Source of the DNA: Xiheicaenibacterium sp046351325
GTDB lineage: Bacteria > Myxococcota_A > Polyangia > Polyangiales > Polyangiaceae
Direction of reading: 5' to 3'
Length of the DNA stretch: 64,000 nt
NCBI GenBank assembly: GCA_046351325.1
Contig: JAXLYR010000002.1
Location: 248,001 to 312,000 of the forward strand
Position 1 is the stretch's first letter. Every line of letters starts with the position of its first letter. The position numbers and the translations under genes are program-made. Positions 26,418 through 35,064 of the stretch are shown here, piece by piece. Below the pieces are notes generated by a model. The model ran no database searches, was not told the DNA's origin, and saw only the letters and a program-made list of their open reading frames with translations.

Positions 26418-27031
26418 TTTTGGTTACAGCGCTGTTCGCGGTGAGCGCCGCTTTCACGACCTCGGCGTTCGCGGCCGAGCCGCTCCCGATGCTCGAGCGC
26501 GATCGCGCGGCCGAGGTCACCCGCGAGCTCGAGGCTTCGACGCCCGACTCGACTCACCTCGTCGTGCGTGGCGCCGCCGGCCCCGTCGCGCGCGCCCTGT
26601 TCGACTCCTATTCCGTCGGCGCAGGGCTCGATTTGGGGGTCGGTGTCGACTCGTCCGTCGGGTCCTACGCGCTCGCCGTGAGCGCCTTCGGCGGGGTCCT
26701 CGAGGGGGGCCTCGAGATGGTGCACGTCACCGCGGGCTTCGACATGTCGTGGGCGCTCGGCATCGTCCGATTGGGGCTTACGCCGCGGATTGGCTATCTC
26801 GCGATCTCGCGCATCACTTCGGAGCGACAGTTCGGGGCGTACACGTTCGGGCTCGCGGCGCGCTTGTCGGTCGATCTCTACCGCGACGAGGGGCTCGCGA
26901 TCGCGCTCGGGGCGGAGCCCACAGCCGACGTCGTCGCGGCCCTCGGCAACGACGGCGCGAGCGCGGACTCGGCCGCGAGCTTGGCGGGTGGCGGCCTGCT
27001 CCTCGAGGTGCGCTGGCGTCGCGCCGAGTGA
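26408..27031 (+). CDS. Secreted protein, probably outer-membrane beta-barrel
   Basis: A 207-residue protein with a signal peptide ending AFTTSAFAA near residue 23. The mature part alternates short strands rich in Gly and aromatic residues (GAGLDLGVGVDSSVGSYALAVSAFGGVLEGG, VRLGLTPRIGYLAI, FGAYTFGLAARLSVDLY) and ends in LLEVRWRRAE, as in small outer-membrane barrels. The GTG start is preceded by GGGGAGG at 8-nt spacing inside the upstream gene. It follows the Cys-rich gene, and the pair may form one envelope unit. Confidence 0.7.
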   Translation: MRLILVTALFAVSAAFTTSAFAAEPLPMLERDRAAEVTRELEASTPDSTHLVVRGAAGPVARALFDSYSVGAGLDLGVGVDSSVGSYALAVSAFGGVLEGGLEMVHVTAGFDMSWALGIVRLGLTPRIGYLAISRITSERQFGAYTFGLAARLSVDLYRDEGLAIALGAEPTADVVAALGNDGASADSAASLAGGGLLLEVRWRRAE

Positions 27032-27046
27032 CGTACGCTCGAGCGC

Positions 27047-27709
27047 GTGCAGGTCCTCGTCCACGCGGCAAACCTCCTTTTTTTGGGGTCGTATCTCGTC
27101 CGCGACATCCTCAAGCTGCGCGGCCTCTCGCTCGTCGCGGGGTTCTTTCTGCTCGCGTTCTACCTCCTGCAGCAGCCCGTGCTCTGGGAGGTCATCGCGT
27201 GGAACGTGGTCTTCTCCGCGATCAACGTCGTGCAGATCCGCCGGCTGCTCCTCGAGCGGAGGCCGGTCGCGCTGACCGCCGACGAACAAGAGGCTCGACG
27301 GCTCGCGCTCTCTTCGTTCACGCCGCGCGAAGTTCGTAAGCTCTTCTCCGTCGCTTCGGTCGCCGACGTGCAGGCCGGCGAGCGCCTGGTCGCGACCGGT
27401 GAGAAGCCCGCTGCTTTGCACCTCATCCTCTCGGGGGAGGTCGAGGTCGCGGCCCGAGACAGGGTGGTCGCGACCCTGCGCCCCGGGCAGTTCGTCGGGG
27501 AGATGAGCTTTCTTACAGGTAAGTCACCCAGCGCCGACGCGCTCGTCCACGGCGGGGCGCGCGTCGTTCGGTTCGATCGGGCGGCGCTGACGGCGCTCCT
27601 CGAGCGAGAGCTCGTCCTGCGCGCGCACCGGCAAGCGGCGCTCGGCCGCGACCTCTGCGCGAAGGTCGCGCCGCCGCCCACGCTCGCGATCGCGAGAGCG
27701 AGCGCCTGA
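27047..27709 (+). CDS. Popeye-like membrane protein with cNMP-binding domain
   Basis: A 220-residue protein: three hydrophobic segments fill residues 5-65 (LVHAANLLFLGSYLVRDIL, LVAGFFLLAFYLLQ, VIAWNVVFSAINVVQIRRLL), then a cyclic-nucleotide-binding beta-barrel (about 92-190) with VATGEKPAALHLILSGEVEVAA and PGQFVGEMSFLTG. This is the architecture of Popeye (POPDC) proteins, known from animals and a limited set of bacteria. The cAMP-contacting Arg/Thr pair of classical cNBDs is not obvious after the GEMS motif. It may sense cyclic nucleotides at the membrane. GTG start. Confidence 0.75.
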   Translation: MQVLVHAANLLFLGSYLVRDILKLRGLSLVAGFFLLAFYLLQQPVLWEVIAWNVVFSAINVVQIRRLLLERRPVALTADEQEARRLALSSFTPREVRKLFSVASVADVQAGERLVATGEKPAALHLILSGEVEVAARDRVVATLRPGQFVGEMSFLTGKSPSADALVHGGARVVRFDRAALTALLERELVLRAHRQAALGRDLCAKVAPPPTLAIARASA

Positions 27710-27734
27710 GCGCGGCGAATCTGTTACCGCGCTG

Positions 27735-29561
27735 TCAGTTCTTGCCGCGCTTCGAGGTGCGGCCGCGCGGCGCGTTCTCGGTGCCCGGCAGACCGAACTG
27801 CGAGAGCTCGCCCGTGGGCAGCGTGACCTCGAAGGTGGTGTCGCCCACGAACCGAGGCCGCGAGATCGCGTCCGGATCGGGGTGCGCGTCGAGGTCGAAG
27901 TCCTCGGGGATCGAGCCGAGCAGGGTCTCCGACAAGATGAGGTCTTGCGCCAAATCGTGGACCCAGAGCTCGCCGACGACCTTCATGCCCGACTTCGCAG
28001 CGCCCCCGTTCGACGGGTCGAGCCACCAACCCGCGAGGCCCCACGACGAGATGGCGTAGCGCCCGTCCGGCGAGCAGACGGGCCCGCGCAGCACCTGTCG
28101 CGACGCCGAGGGCGCGGGGTGCTCCCAGCGAACCGCGCGATCCATCGAGGTCCCCTCGAGGTCGATCACCTCGTAGCCCGTCGACCACGTGTCGCGGTCG
28201 AGCCAAGCGACGGCCGCGACGCGACCGTCATCGCTTACAGACATGTCAATGACGTCGCCGCCGAGCGAGAGCTCCCAGCGCGAGAGGACCTCCTCGACGG
28301 GCCAGGTCACGAGCTCGAGCGTGGCCTCGCGCAGGACGACGAGCTCGCGCTCGCGCCGACGCCAGCGGCAGGGGACGCCTGCGCCGATGCTGATAGGATT
28401 GTAAGCGCACGGGTCGGGCGGCGGTCGCTCGGCGAAGACCTCGCCCGGGGGGGGCGGTCGATAGAGAGGTCGCTCGAGCTCGTCGCGGAGCGCTGCTTCG
28501 AAGTCGGCGCGGAGCGCGTCTTGCTCGGCGGAGTGGACGCGGCTCTCGACCTTGAGCGGCTCGAGCGAGAGGAGCTCGACTGCGAGCGAGCCCTCGGCGT
28601 CCTCGAGCAGGACGGCCGCGCGAGAGCGAGAGCGCGAGAGCAAGATGCGGAGGGCGCGCTCTCCTTCGAGGCCGACGACGAGCGAGCCGCGCGTCGCGTC
28701 CTCTCCCCAAATCCAAGCGGTGAGCGTGCGGCCCGTGAGCGCGTAGGTCGTCGCACCGTCCGCGGACCACGCGAGGTCGGCGACCTCCGCGGGGACCCAC
28801 CACGGCGCGCCTGACAGATGCCAAATCGCGGCGCTGCGCGCGCCGCTCGGCTGCGCGAGCACGAGGATCATCGCGTCGTCGTGCGGGTGGAGCGTGACCC
28901 GCTCGACGACGAGCTCCGAAGTCGCGAGCGCGGCGGGGACCATGAGGATCGAGTGGACCGAGCTCGGGCGCTCGACGGCCCAGCGAGGCTCGACCGCCTC
29001 CCATTCTTGTTCGGGGGCTTGTTCGGGGGCGGCTTCGGGGGCCGCTTCGGGCGATTCGCTCTCGGGGCGCTCGTCTTCATACCGATAGTGATTCGGGTGC
29101 TGCGCGAGGGCGCGTGCCGCGCTCGGCTCGACGAAGACGATCTCGACGCCGTCGTAGAGATCGATCTCGAGGAAAACGGCGTCGATCGCGCGCTCGGCGA
29201 GGGCCGCGTTGAGCGCGCCGAGGAAGTTCGGATCCCACCAGTCCGATTGGATGGACGCGAGCGAGAGCTGCGCTGGCGACCCGTCGATCGCGAGGTCGAC
29301 GAGGAGCGCTGTCGGGGTGTTCTTCACCGAAATCGGCGAGAGCCGGACGCGGCTCTTCGCGAGGTCGGCGAGCTCCCGCAGGACTTCGGCGTAGGCCTCG
29401 GGGTCGTCGAAGGACTCGGCGTCAGCGATCCACACGTACTCGGAGATCGACGCCGCGCGAGCGAGCTCCCGGGCCCGCTCACGGATGTCCGCGGGCCAGT
29501 GCGTCGCGAGGTCCTTGCCGCTCGCGATGTCCTCGAGGTTCATCCGATGGGCGACGGCCAT
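27735..29561 (-). CDS. Large protein with propeller-like repeats, unknown function
   Basis: A 608-residue protein without signal peptide. Residues 1-165 form an alpha/beta domain (YVWIADAESFDDPEAYAEVLRELADLAKSRVRLSPISV), followed by a Glu/Pro/Ala linker (APEAAPEQAPEQEWE). Residues about 210-590 contain WD-like blades: ADLAWSADGATTYALTGRTL, VIDMSVSDDGRVAAVAWL, PVCSPDGRYAISSWGLAGWW and VGELWVHDLAQDLIL. It is probably a beta-propeller scaffold. A Met at 29543 is an alternative start. The 20-bp motif at 29607 lies 46 bp upstream. Confidence 0.65.
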   Translation of the reverse strand: MAVAHRMNLEDIASGKDLATHWPADIRERARELARAASISEYVWIADAESFDDPEAYAEVLRELADLAKSRVRLSPISVKNTPTALLVDLAIDGSPAQLSLASIQSDWWDPNFLGALNAALAERAIDAVFLEIDLYDGVEIVFVEPSAARALAQHPNHYRYEDERPESESPEAAPEAAPEQAPEQEWEAVEPRWAVERPSSVHSILMVPAALATSELVVERVTLHPHDDAMILVLAQPSGARSAAIWHLSGAPWWVPAEVADLAWSADGATTYALTGRTLTAWIWGEDATRGSLVVGLEGERALRILLSRSRSRAAVLLEDAEGSLAVELLSLEPLKVESRVHSAEQDALRADFEAALRDELERPLYRPPPPGEVFAERPPPDPCAYNPISIGAGVPCRWRRRERELVVLREATLELVTWPVEEVLSRWELSLGGDVIDMSVSDDGRVAAVAWLDRDTWSTGYEVIDLEGTSMDRAVRWEHPAPSASRQVLRGPVCSPDGRYAISSWGLAGWWLDPSNGGAAKSGMKVVGELWVHDLAQDLILSETLLGSIPEDFDLDAHPDPDAISRPRFVGDTTFEVTLPTGELSQFGLPGTENAPRGRTSKRGKN

Positions 29562-29606
29562 CGAAGGAGGTTACTCGGGATGTGGGGCGACCGACCGCGC
29601 TGCGCA

Positions 29607-29626
29607 GGAGGGTCCATCTCTGCCCC
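29607..29626 (+). repeat. 20-bp intergenic motif, copy 2 of 2
   Basis: Identical to 14534-14553. Here it fills the start of the gap between the small membrane-protein gene, whose stop codon begins at 29629, and the propeller-like gene. On the minus strand it lies 46 bp upstream of the latter. Confidence 0.7.
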
Positions 29627-29893
29627 TCAACCCAATGGCGTATTGACCTGTGCGGAGGGCTCGCTCTTTTGAAGGGCCTTTTGGCGGGCGTGGAAGGTCC
29701 AGAGGACGCCGCAGAGGCCACCTATTCCGCCGCCCGAAGCCGCGGGGATCGGCAGCTGCAAGACGTTGCGGAGGAAGGCCACGAACAGGTTTGCGAGGAT
29801 CCCAGCGACGAGGAAGTAGACGAAGACCTGCCAGAACGGGAGTGGGTGCCAGTATTTCCAACGCGGCACAGCGGGTGACGGTGCGTTGCTCAT
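29627..29893 (-). CDS. Small inner-membrane protein, unknown function
   Basis: An 88-residue protein with two predicted membrane segments: FWQVFVYFLVAGILANLFVAFL (about 20-41) and a Gly-rich one, ASGGGIGGLCGVLWTF (about 52-67). Both ends are polar. I start it at the ATG at 29893 (MSNAPSPAV); the frame continues upstream into the transketolase leader, but that part is Arg/Ser-rich. It is divergent from the transketolase gene, 134 bp away. No family recognised. Confidence 0.6.
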   Translation of the reverse strand: MSNAPSPAVPRWKYWHPLPFWQVFVYFLVAGILANLFVAFLRNVLQLPIPAASGGGIGGLCGVLWTFHARQKALQKSEPSAQVNTPLG

Positions 29894-30027
29894 GGTGCTT
29901 GCCCAGTATTCGACGCGCGGACTGGCTTGTAAACCGAATGGCAAGAGCGGGCGGCTGCGACGATGACGTGCCCGCGCGCACTGCGAAGTTGCACCCCGCA
30001 CCCCGGCGTGGTTTGTGTCGCGGCGCT

Positions 30028-31956
30028 ATGGGAGATCTCATTGGAAATGCCGTCGAAGGAACGCTCACGTACGCGCCCCAGCGGGCCTTCGACGTGGTGC
30101 GGACCGCCAAGATTGCCGCGCACGAGCGCGCCGCTTTGTTCGCCGATCTCGCGCGTCTGAACGCGCTCTACATGATCGCGCGCGCGGGCTCGGGGCACGT
30201 CGGGTCGAGCTTCTCGAGCTTGGACGTCGTCACGTGGCTGCACCTCGAGGAGCTGCGCGAGGACCCGTCGCGCCACCTCGAAGACCTGTATTTCTCCTCG
30301 AAGGGGCACGACGCGCCCGGGCTCTATGCGGTGCTCACGGCGCTCGGCAAGCTGCCTTTCGAGAGCATCCACAAGCTGCGCCAGCTCGGTGGACTGCCGG
30401 GTCACCCCGACGTCGGGACGCCCCACATCGTGACGAACACCGGCTCGCTCGGTATGGGCATCTCCAAGGCAAAAGGCATGGTGCTCGCGAATCGCCGGCT
30501 CGGTCGCGACGGGCGCGTGTTCGTGCTCACGGGCGACGGCGAGCTCCAAGAGGGGCAGATTTGGGAGTCGCTGATTTCGGGGGCGAACAAGCACTTCCAC
30601 GAGATCACGGTCATCGTCGACCACAACAAGGTCCAGTCGGACGCGCGGGTCGACGCGACGAGCTCGCTCGGTGATCTCGAGGCGAAATTCGCGGCGTTCG
30701 GCTGGCATGTCGCGCGCGTCGACGGGCACGATCTCGCGCGGCTCGGGGCGGTCCTCACCGAGCTCCACGCCGACGTGAACAAGCCGAAGGTCGTCATCGC
30801 CGACACCGTGAAGGGCAAAGGCGTCTCGTTCATGGAGCACACGGCGATGGAGTCGGACGTGGCGCTCTATCGCTTCCACTCCGGCGCGCCGGACGCTGGG
30901 TCGTATTCGCGCGCTGTCGACGAGCTCGTCGCGGCGGTGCGCCGCCGCTGGGAGGCTCATGGCCTGCCCACGCTGGCGCTCGAGACGACGGAGCGCCCGG
31001 CGGTCAAGCCCCCGGCCAAGCCGCCGCAGCGCCTGATTGGCGCGTACAGCGACGCGCTCCTCGCGACGGTCAAGGCGAACCCCAAGGTCATGGTGCTCGA
31101 CGCGGACTTGATGGTCGATACCGGACAGAAGCCGTCGCGCGACGCTTGCCCCGACCAATTCCTCGAGTGCGGTATCGCCGAGATGGATATGGTGTCTCAG
31201 GCCGGCGGAATGGCGCTTCGGGGGCTCATCCCTATCTGCCATTCGTTCGCGTGCTTCATGCCGACGCGCGCGAACGAACATATCTACAACAACGCGACCG
31301 AGCACACGAAGGTCGTCTATGTCGCGTCGCTCGCCGGGTGCCTCCCGGGCGGGCCGGGGCACTCGCACCAGTCGGTGCGCGACATCTCCGCGGTCGCGGC
31401 CGTGCCGGGCCTCGTCATGATCGAGCCGAGCTCCGAGGCCGAGGTCCCGCTCGCCCTGGACTACTGCGTAAACAAGACGAAGGGCAGCGGCTATCTGCGG
31501 CTCGTGTCTGTGCCGTACGACATCCCGTTTGCGTTGCCGGCAGGCTATTCGCTGGTCGAGGGGCAGGGCGTGGCGCTGACGCAGGGGACCGACGTCGTGG
31601 TCTTCGGCTACGGGCCTATCCTCCTGTCGGAGGCCTATCGCGCCGCCGAGTCCCTGCGGGGCGAGGTCAGCGTCAAGGTCGTAAACCTCCCGTGGCTGAA
31701 CCGCATCGACCCCGCGTGGTTGGTCGCGACCGTAGGCGGCAGTCGACACGTCGTCACGCTCGACAATCACTATCGGCTTGGCGGACAAGGTGACCTCGTG
31801 GCGTCGGCGCTCGCCGTCGCTGGCTCGAGCGCGCGCGTGCACAAGGTCGCGCTCGACGAGATCCCTGCTTGTGGCACGAACGCAGAGGTTTTGCGGCATC
31901 ACGGCCTCGACGCGGAGAGCTTGGCGGCGCGCTTCCGCGCGGTCGTCAAAGGCTGA
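30028..31956 (+). CDS. tkt: Transketolase
   Basis: Thiamine-diphosphate enzyme of the pentose phosphate pathway, 642 residues. The N-terminal half carries NALYMIARAGSGHVGSS, SSKGHDAPGLYAVL and the ThDP motif GDGELQEGQIWESL ... DHNKVQ. The second half starts near 330 with AYSDALLATVKANPKVMVLDADL and has the catalytic Glu in ECGIAEMDMVSQAGGMALRG. Both halves are fused as in normal transketolase; it is slightly shorter than the usual 660-670. The start ATG at 30028 is chosen since upstream codons are not family-like. It stands alone on its strand. Confidence 0.9.
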   Translation: MGDLIGNAVEGTLTYAPQRAFDVVRTAKIAAHERAALFADLARLNALYMIARAGSGHVGSSFSSLDVVTWLHLEELREDPSRHLEDLYFSSKGHDAPGLYAVLTALGKLPFESIHKLRQLGGLPGHPDVGTPHIVTNTGSLGMGISKAKGMVLANRRLGRDGRVFVLTGDGELQEGQIWESLISGANKHFHEITVIVDHNKVQSDARVDATSSLGDLEAKFAAFGWHVARVDGHDLARLGAVLTELHADVNKPKVVIADTVKGKGVSFMEHTAMESDVALYRFHSGAPDAGSYSRAVDELVAAVRRRWEAHGLPTLALETTERPAVKPPAKPPQRLIGAYSDALLATVKANPKVMVLDADLMVDTGQKPSRDACPDQFLECGIAEMDMVSQAGGMALRGLIPICHSFACFMPTRANEHIYNNATEHTKVVYVASLAGCLPGGPGHSHQSVRDISAVAAVPGLVMIEPSSEAEVPLALDYCVNKTKGSGYLRLVSVPYDIPFALPAGYSLVEGQGVALTQGTDVVVFGYGPILLSEAYRAAESLRGEVSVKVVNLPWLNRIDPAWLVATVGGSRHVVTLDNHYRLGGQGDLVASALAVAGSSARVHKVALDEIPACGTNAEVLRHHGLDAESLAARFRAVVKG

Positions 31957-32160
31957 CGAGCGAGCGACGGAGCACGGTCCCTGTCGGGCGGTGGACTTTC
32001 ACCGAACGATCGTGCTTTGTCGCGGCGACAGCGTGGTGACATATCGGTGAGCGACCAAGGTCCGCGCCAGTCGCGGGGGCGGGCCGTGGTTCGCAGTATT
32101 TGCAGGTGTTTTCGGTATTTTGCGCATGCGAAGAGCCCTGTTGATGGCTAAACGCGGCGT

Positions 32161-33267
32161 ATGAAAAACGAGACTCGCTGCGAGACCAATCCACTCTTCG
32201 GGCTGGCCATTGGTTTGGCCGTGGTGCTCGGGGGGTGCGGAAATGCTGACAATTCCGTAAAGAGCTCGTCCGCCTCGGGGACGACCAGCGCGCCGACGGT
32301 CAAGAAGGTCGACAGGGACATGCTCGGAGCGTTCGGCCAAATGCCGAAGAGCGCCGACAACCCGAAGAACGCGACCAACCCTGACAAGGTGGCCCTCGGC
32401 CGCCAGCTCTACTTCGATACCCGCCTATCGAAGAACCAGGACATCTCTTGCAACTCCTGCCACGGGCTCGCGACGTTCGGCGTCGACAACAAGCCCGTAT
32501 CGGAGGGGCACAAGAAGCAGCTCGGCGGGCGCAGCGCCCCGACTGTCTATGCGGCTGCGCTCCATTTCAGGCAGTTCTGGGACGGGCGCGCCGAGGACGT
32601 CGAGGAGCAGGCGACAGGCCCCGTCCTGAATCCAATCGAGATGGCCATGCCGAACGAGGCCGCGGTCGTCGCGGTGCTGAAGAGCATCCCCGAGTACGAG
32701 GCTGCCTTCAAGAAGGCCTTCCCGAGCGACGCGGACCCCGTCACGCTGGCCAATGTCGGTAAGGCGATTGGGGCCTTCGAGCGGACGCTGCTCGTCAGCG
32801 GGCGATGGGACAAATACCTCGCTGGTGACGAGACCGCGCTGTCGGACGACGAGAAGGCTGGGCTCGCGACGTTCCTCGACGTCGGCTGTCAGACTTGTCA
32901 CATGGGGCCCGCTGTCGGCGGCGGCTCCTATCAGAAGCTCGGGCTCATCAAGCCTTGGGGTGAGTCGAAGGATCAGGGCCGCTTCGAGGTCACGAAGAAC
33001 GACGCCGACAAGATGATGTTCAAGGTGCCGAGCCTCAGGAACATCGCGAAGACCGGCCCCTATTTCCACGACGGCTCGATCAAAGATCTCGAGACCGCCG
33101 TCGAGAAGATGGCGCACCACCAGCGCGGGCGCGACCTCACTCCGGCCGAGATCAAGTCGATCGTGACGTTCTTGCAAGCGCTCACGGCCGAGCCGCCGGC
33201 CGATATGGTCAAGCCGCCCGAACTACCGAAGAGCACGGACAAGACCCCGAAGGCCGACCCGAACTGA
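32161..33267 (+). CDS. Di-haem cytochrome c peroxidase, lipoprotein
   Basis: A 368-residue periplasmic peroxidase anchored by a lipobox (VLGGC). Two c-type haem sites are visible: CNSCH at 97-101 and CQTCH at 243-247. Other family features: LGRQLYFDTRLSKNQDISC, GGRSAPTVYAAALHFRQFWDGRA, NPIEMAMP, and KVPSLRNIAKTGPYFHDGSIKDLETAVEKM, which gives the distal Met and His regions. It reduces hydrogen peroxide using electrons from small cytochromes. The 204-bp gap upstream contains a TTGCAG and an AT-richer run before the ATG and probably the promoter. Confidence 0.92.
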   Translation: MKNETRCETNPLFGLAIGLAVVLGGCGNADNSVKSSSASGTTSAPTVKKVDRDMLGAFGQMPKSADNPKNATNPDKVALGRQLYFDTRLSKNQDISCNSCHGLATFGVDNKPVSEGHKKQLGGRSAPTVYAAALHFRQFWDGRAEDVEEQATGPVLNPIEMAMPNEAAVVAVLKSIPEYEAAFKKAFPSDADPVTLANVGKAIGAFERTLLVSGRWDKYLAGDETALSDDEKAGLATFLDVGCQTCHMGPAVGGGSYQKLGLIKPWGESKDQGRFEVTKNDADKMMFKVPSLRNIAKTGPYFHDGSIKDLETAVEKMAHHQRGRDLTPAEIKSIVTFLQALTAEPPADMVKPPELPKSTDKTPKADPN

Positions 33268-33339
33268 GCCTTCGATGGGGCACGCTCGCGCGGTCGCTTG
33301 CGGCGCGCACGAGCCAGGACCAGACGCTGACTCGGAGTG

Positions 33340-34356
33340 ATGGACAGGAAACAAGCGACGTTCGAGGTCCCCGAGGGTTGGAAGGCCGTGCGCCACACCG
33401 ACCTCGCGTTCGCGGTCCCGTCGACGTGGGCGCAGCGCTCGGAGACCGCGACCCAGCTCGGGTTCGCGATCCCAGGTGGTCCTCGCGACGACGCGAGCGC
33501 GACCCTCGTTCGGTTCGCGTTCGACGCGCAGATCGCCCCGCGGCTCAACGTCTGGCTCGACCGTGAGGTCGCGCGATGGGGCTCGACGGTCGAGGGGCTC
33601 AAGGTCCTGAACATCGACCACCCGAGCTGGATCGTCGCGGCCGTGGTCACGTTCGCGCAGCACGGTCGCGGTCGCGTCTTTTCCTATTTGAGGACCCCCG
33701 AGGCCATCTACCGGTGGGAGCTCGAGACGCGAAATCCCGTGCCGGACGCGATCCTCAAGGACCACCTCGACGCGTTCCTGACCATGCGCCTCGTTACAGC
33801 CGAGTCAGCCAACCCTGCGATCGGCGGGGCTCCGCCAGCGGGTCGCGAGATCGAGATCCCCGACGTCGTGCCGGAGGTCTCGCTGCTCGCGGAGAGCGCG
33901 CCCGCCTGGCGATGGCTGAAGCACCCGCTCATCGCCCTATCCATCCGTAGCGACTGGACGCCGAAGAGCCATCCGTCAGGGCTCGACTGTGTACTCGGGG
34001 GAGGGGAACTGGGAGGGGAACTCGGGGGAGGGAAGGGCGTGCTCGAGCTTCGCGCCTTTCGCCCCGAGGGGCCCGCGCTCGACCTCACCGCGTATGGTGA
34101 TCAGGACCTCGCTCGCCTGTCTCGAGAGGGCAGCGCGCGGCGCGTCGAGGATCGCGCCGTGACGCACCCCACGAGCTGCGCGGCGCGGCTCGCGGTGTTC
34201 GCGGTCGCGCGCGGCGCCGACGCGAGGTCGATCCATATCGGGTATTTGGCGACGCCGACTGCGGTCTTCACGCTTACGCTGGTGTCAGCGAACCCGAGCC
34301 GCGCCGTCCTCGCCGACTACGAGGCCTGCTTCATGTCGCTTCGACCTCGCGGGTGA
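33340..34356 (+). CDS. Two-domain hypothetical protein
   Basis: A 338-residue cytoplasmic-looking protein made of two related halves. Half 1 (about 10-155) and half 2 (about 195-336) share a pattern of strands such as VPSTWAQRSETATQLGFAIPGG / IRSDWTPKSHPSGLDCVLGGG and a C-terminal AFLTMRL / ACFMSLRP, like the DcrB/PsbP-type fold. No catalytic residues are evident. A 36-bp G-rich micro-repeat in half 2 encodes LGGGELGGELGGGKG in a loop. The ATG at 33340 follows a GTG; either could be used. Confidence 0.65.
   Translation: MDRKQATFEVPEGWKAVRHTDLAFAVPSTWAQRSETATQLGFAIPGGPRDDASATLVRFAFDAQIAPRLNVWLDREVARWGSTVEGLKVLNIDHPSWIVAAVVTFAQHGRGRVFSYLRTPEAIYRWELETRNPVPDAILKDHLDAFLTMRLVTAESANPAIGGAPPAGREIEIPDVVPEVSLLAESAPAWRWLKHPLIALSIRSDWTPKSHPSGLDCVLGGGELGGELGGGKGVLELRAFRPEGPALDLTAYGDQDLARLSREGSARRVEDRAVTHPTSCAARLAVFAVARGADARSIHIGYLATPTAVFTLTLVSANPSRAVLADYEACFMSLRPRG
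33997..34032 (+). repeat. G-rich micro-repeat with G-quadruplex potential
   Basis: Six runs of three to five G lie within 36 bp on the coding strand, separated by A, AACT, A, AACTC and A. The repeated core GGGAGGGGAACT occurs nearly twice. It encodes a Gly/Glu/Leu loop. Four or more such G runs with short loops fit the usual G-quadruplex rule. Confidence 0.75.
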
Positions 34357-34464
34357 CGGGCTGCAGGCCAAACGGCTCCTGCGCGCCTTCATCCGGAACA
34401 AGCGCGTGGCCTCTGAAGTTCTCGTGGCCGGATGCGGTGGGCCTCGGCGTCCATCCATCGAACC

Positions 34465-35064
34465 ATGAGCTTCTCCGACGCGCGCGAACAGCGCCCTGAG
34501 TTTTTGGCGGCTTATCGAGCCCTGGCGCCGCTCGTGCGGCGGCGCTCGCGGCGCATCGTCCGGTGCGAGGCCCTCGCGGAGGACATCGCGCAGGAGGCCT
34601 TCGCGCGGCTCTGGGCCCACGGGCCGCTCGCGTCCGAGCATCCGGGCGCGATCGCCGAGTGGCTGCTCCGCACGAGCACGCGGCTCTCGCTCGACGCGCT
34701 GCGAGCGAGGCGGCGCGCGGCCCTCGCAGCGGGTGAGCCTGCTGCGAGCCCGCACGCGCGCGTCGAGGCGCGCGCCACCATCGAGGCGCTCGAGGCGACG
34801 CTGCCGCGAGGTGAATTGGAGGCCGCGGTGTTGGTCCGCGTCGACGGCCTGTCGCACAGGTCGGCGGCGCTCGAGCTCGGGGTGTCCGAGCGGACGCTGC
34901 GTCGCCGGCTCGCGAGCATCGACGCCTTTCTCGAGCGGGCGCGCGCGGCCGGGGCGAGGAACGCGGCGCTGATCGTCAGCGTCCTCGTGACGATCGCGAT
35001 CCTGTTCGCGGCCAAATCGTGTGACGCCCGCGAGGCGCGTGACGCTGCGGGGGTGAGCCCGTGA
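34465..35064 (+). CDS. ECF-like sigma factor with C-terminal membrane helix
   Basis: A 199-residue sigma-70-family protein. Region 2 is YRALAPLVRRRSRRIVRCEALAEDIAQEAFARLWAHG (about 16-52); region 4 is LEAAVLVRVDGLSHRSAALELGVSERTLRRRLASIDAFL (about 116-154). Unusually, the end carries a hydrophobic helix, NAALIVSVLVTIAILFAAKSC, then a short charged tail, so the factor could be tethered to the membrane. No separate anti-sigma gene is beside it. The GTG of the Lgt-like gene overlaps its stop (GTGA). The start at 34465 (MSFSDAREQ) is preferred over 34432. Confidence 0.75.
   Translation: MSFSDAREQRPEFLAAYRALAPLVRRRSRRIVRCEALAEDIAQEAFARLWAHGPLASEHPGAIAEWLLRTSTRLSLDALRARRRAALAAGEPAASPHARVEARATIEALEATLPRGELEAAVLVRVDGLSHRSAALELGVSERTLRRRLASIDAFLERARAAGARNAALIVSVLVTIAILFAAKSCDAREARDAAGVSP

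Noticed and set aside
29890..31902. Long minus-strand open frame opposite transketolase
   Set aside because: Antisense of a clear transketolase with all ThDP motifs.
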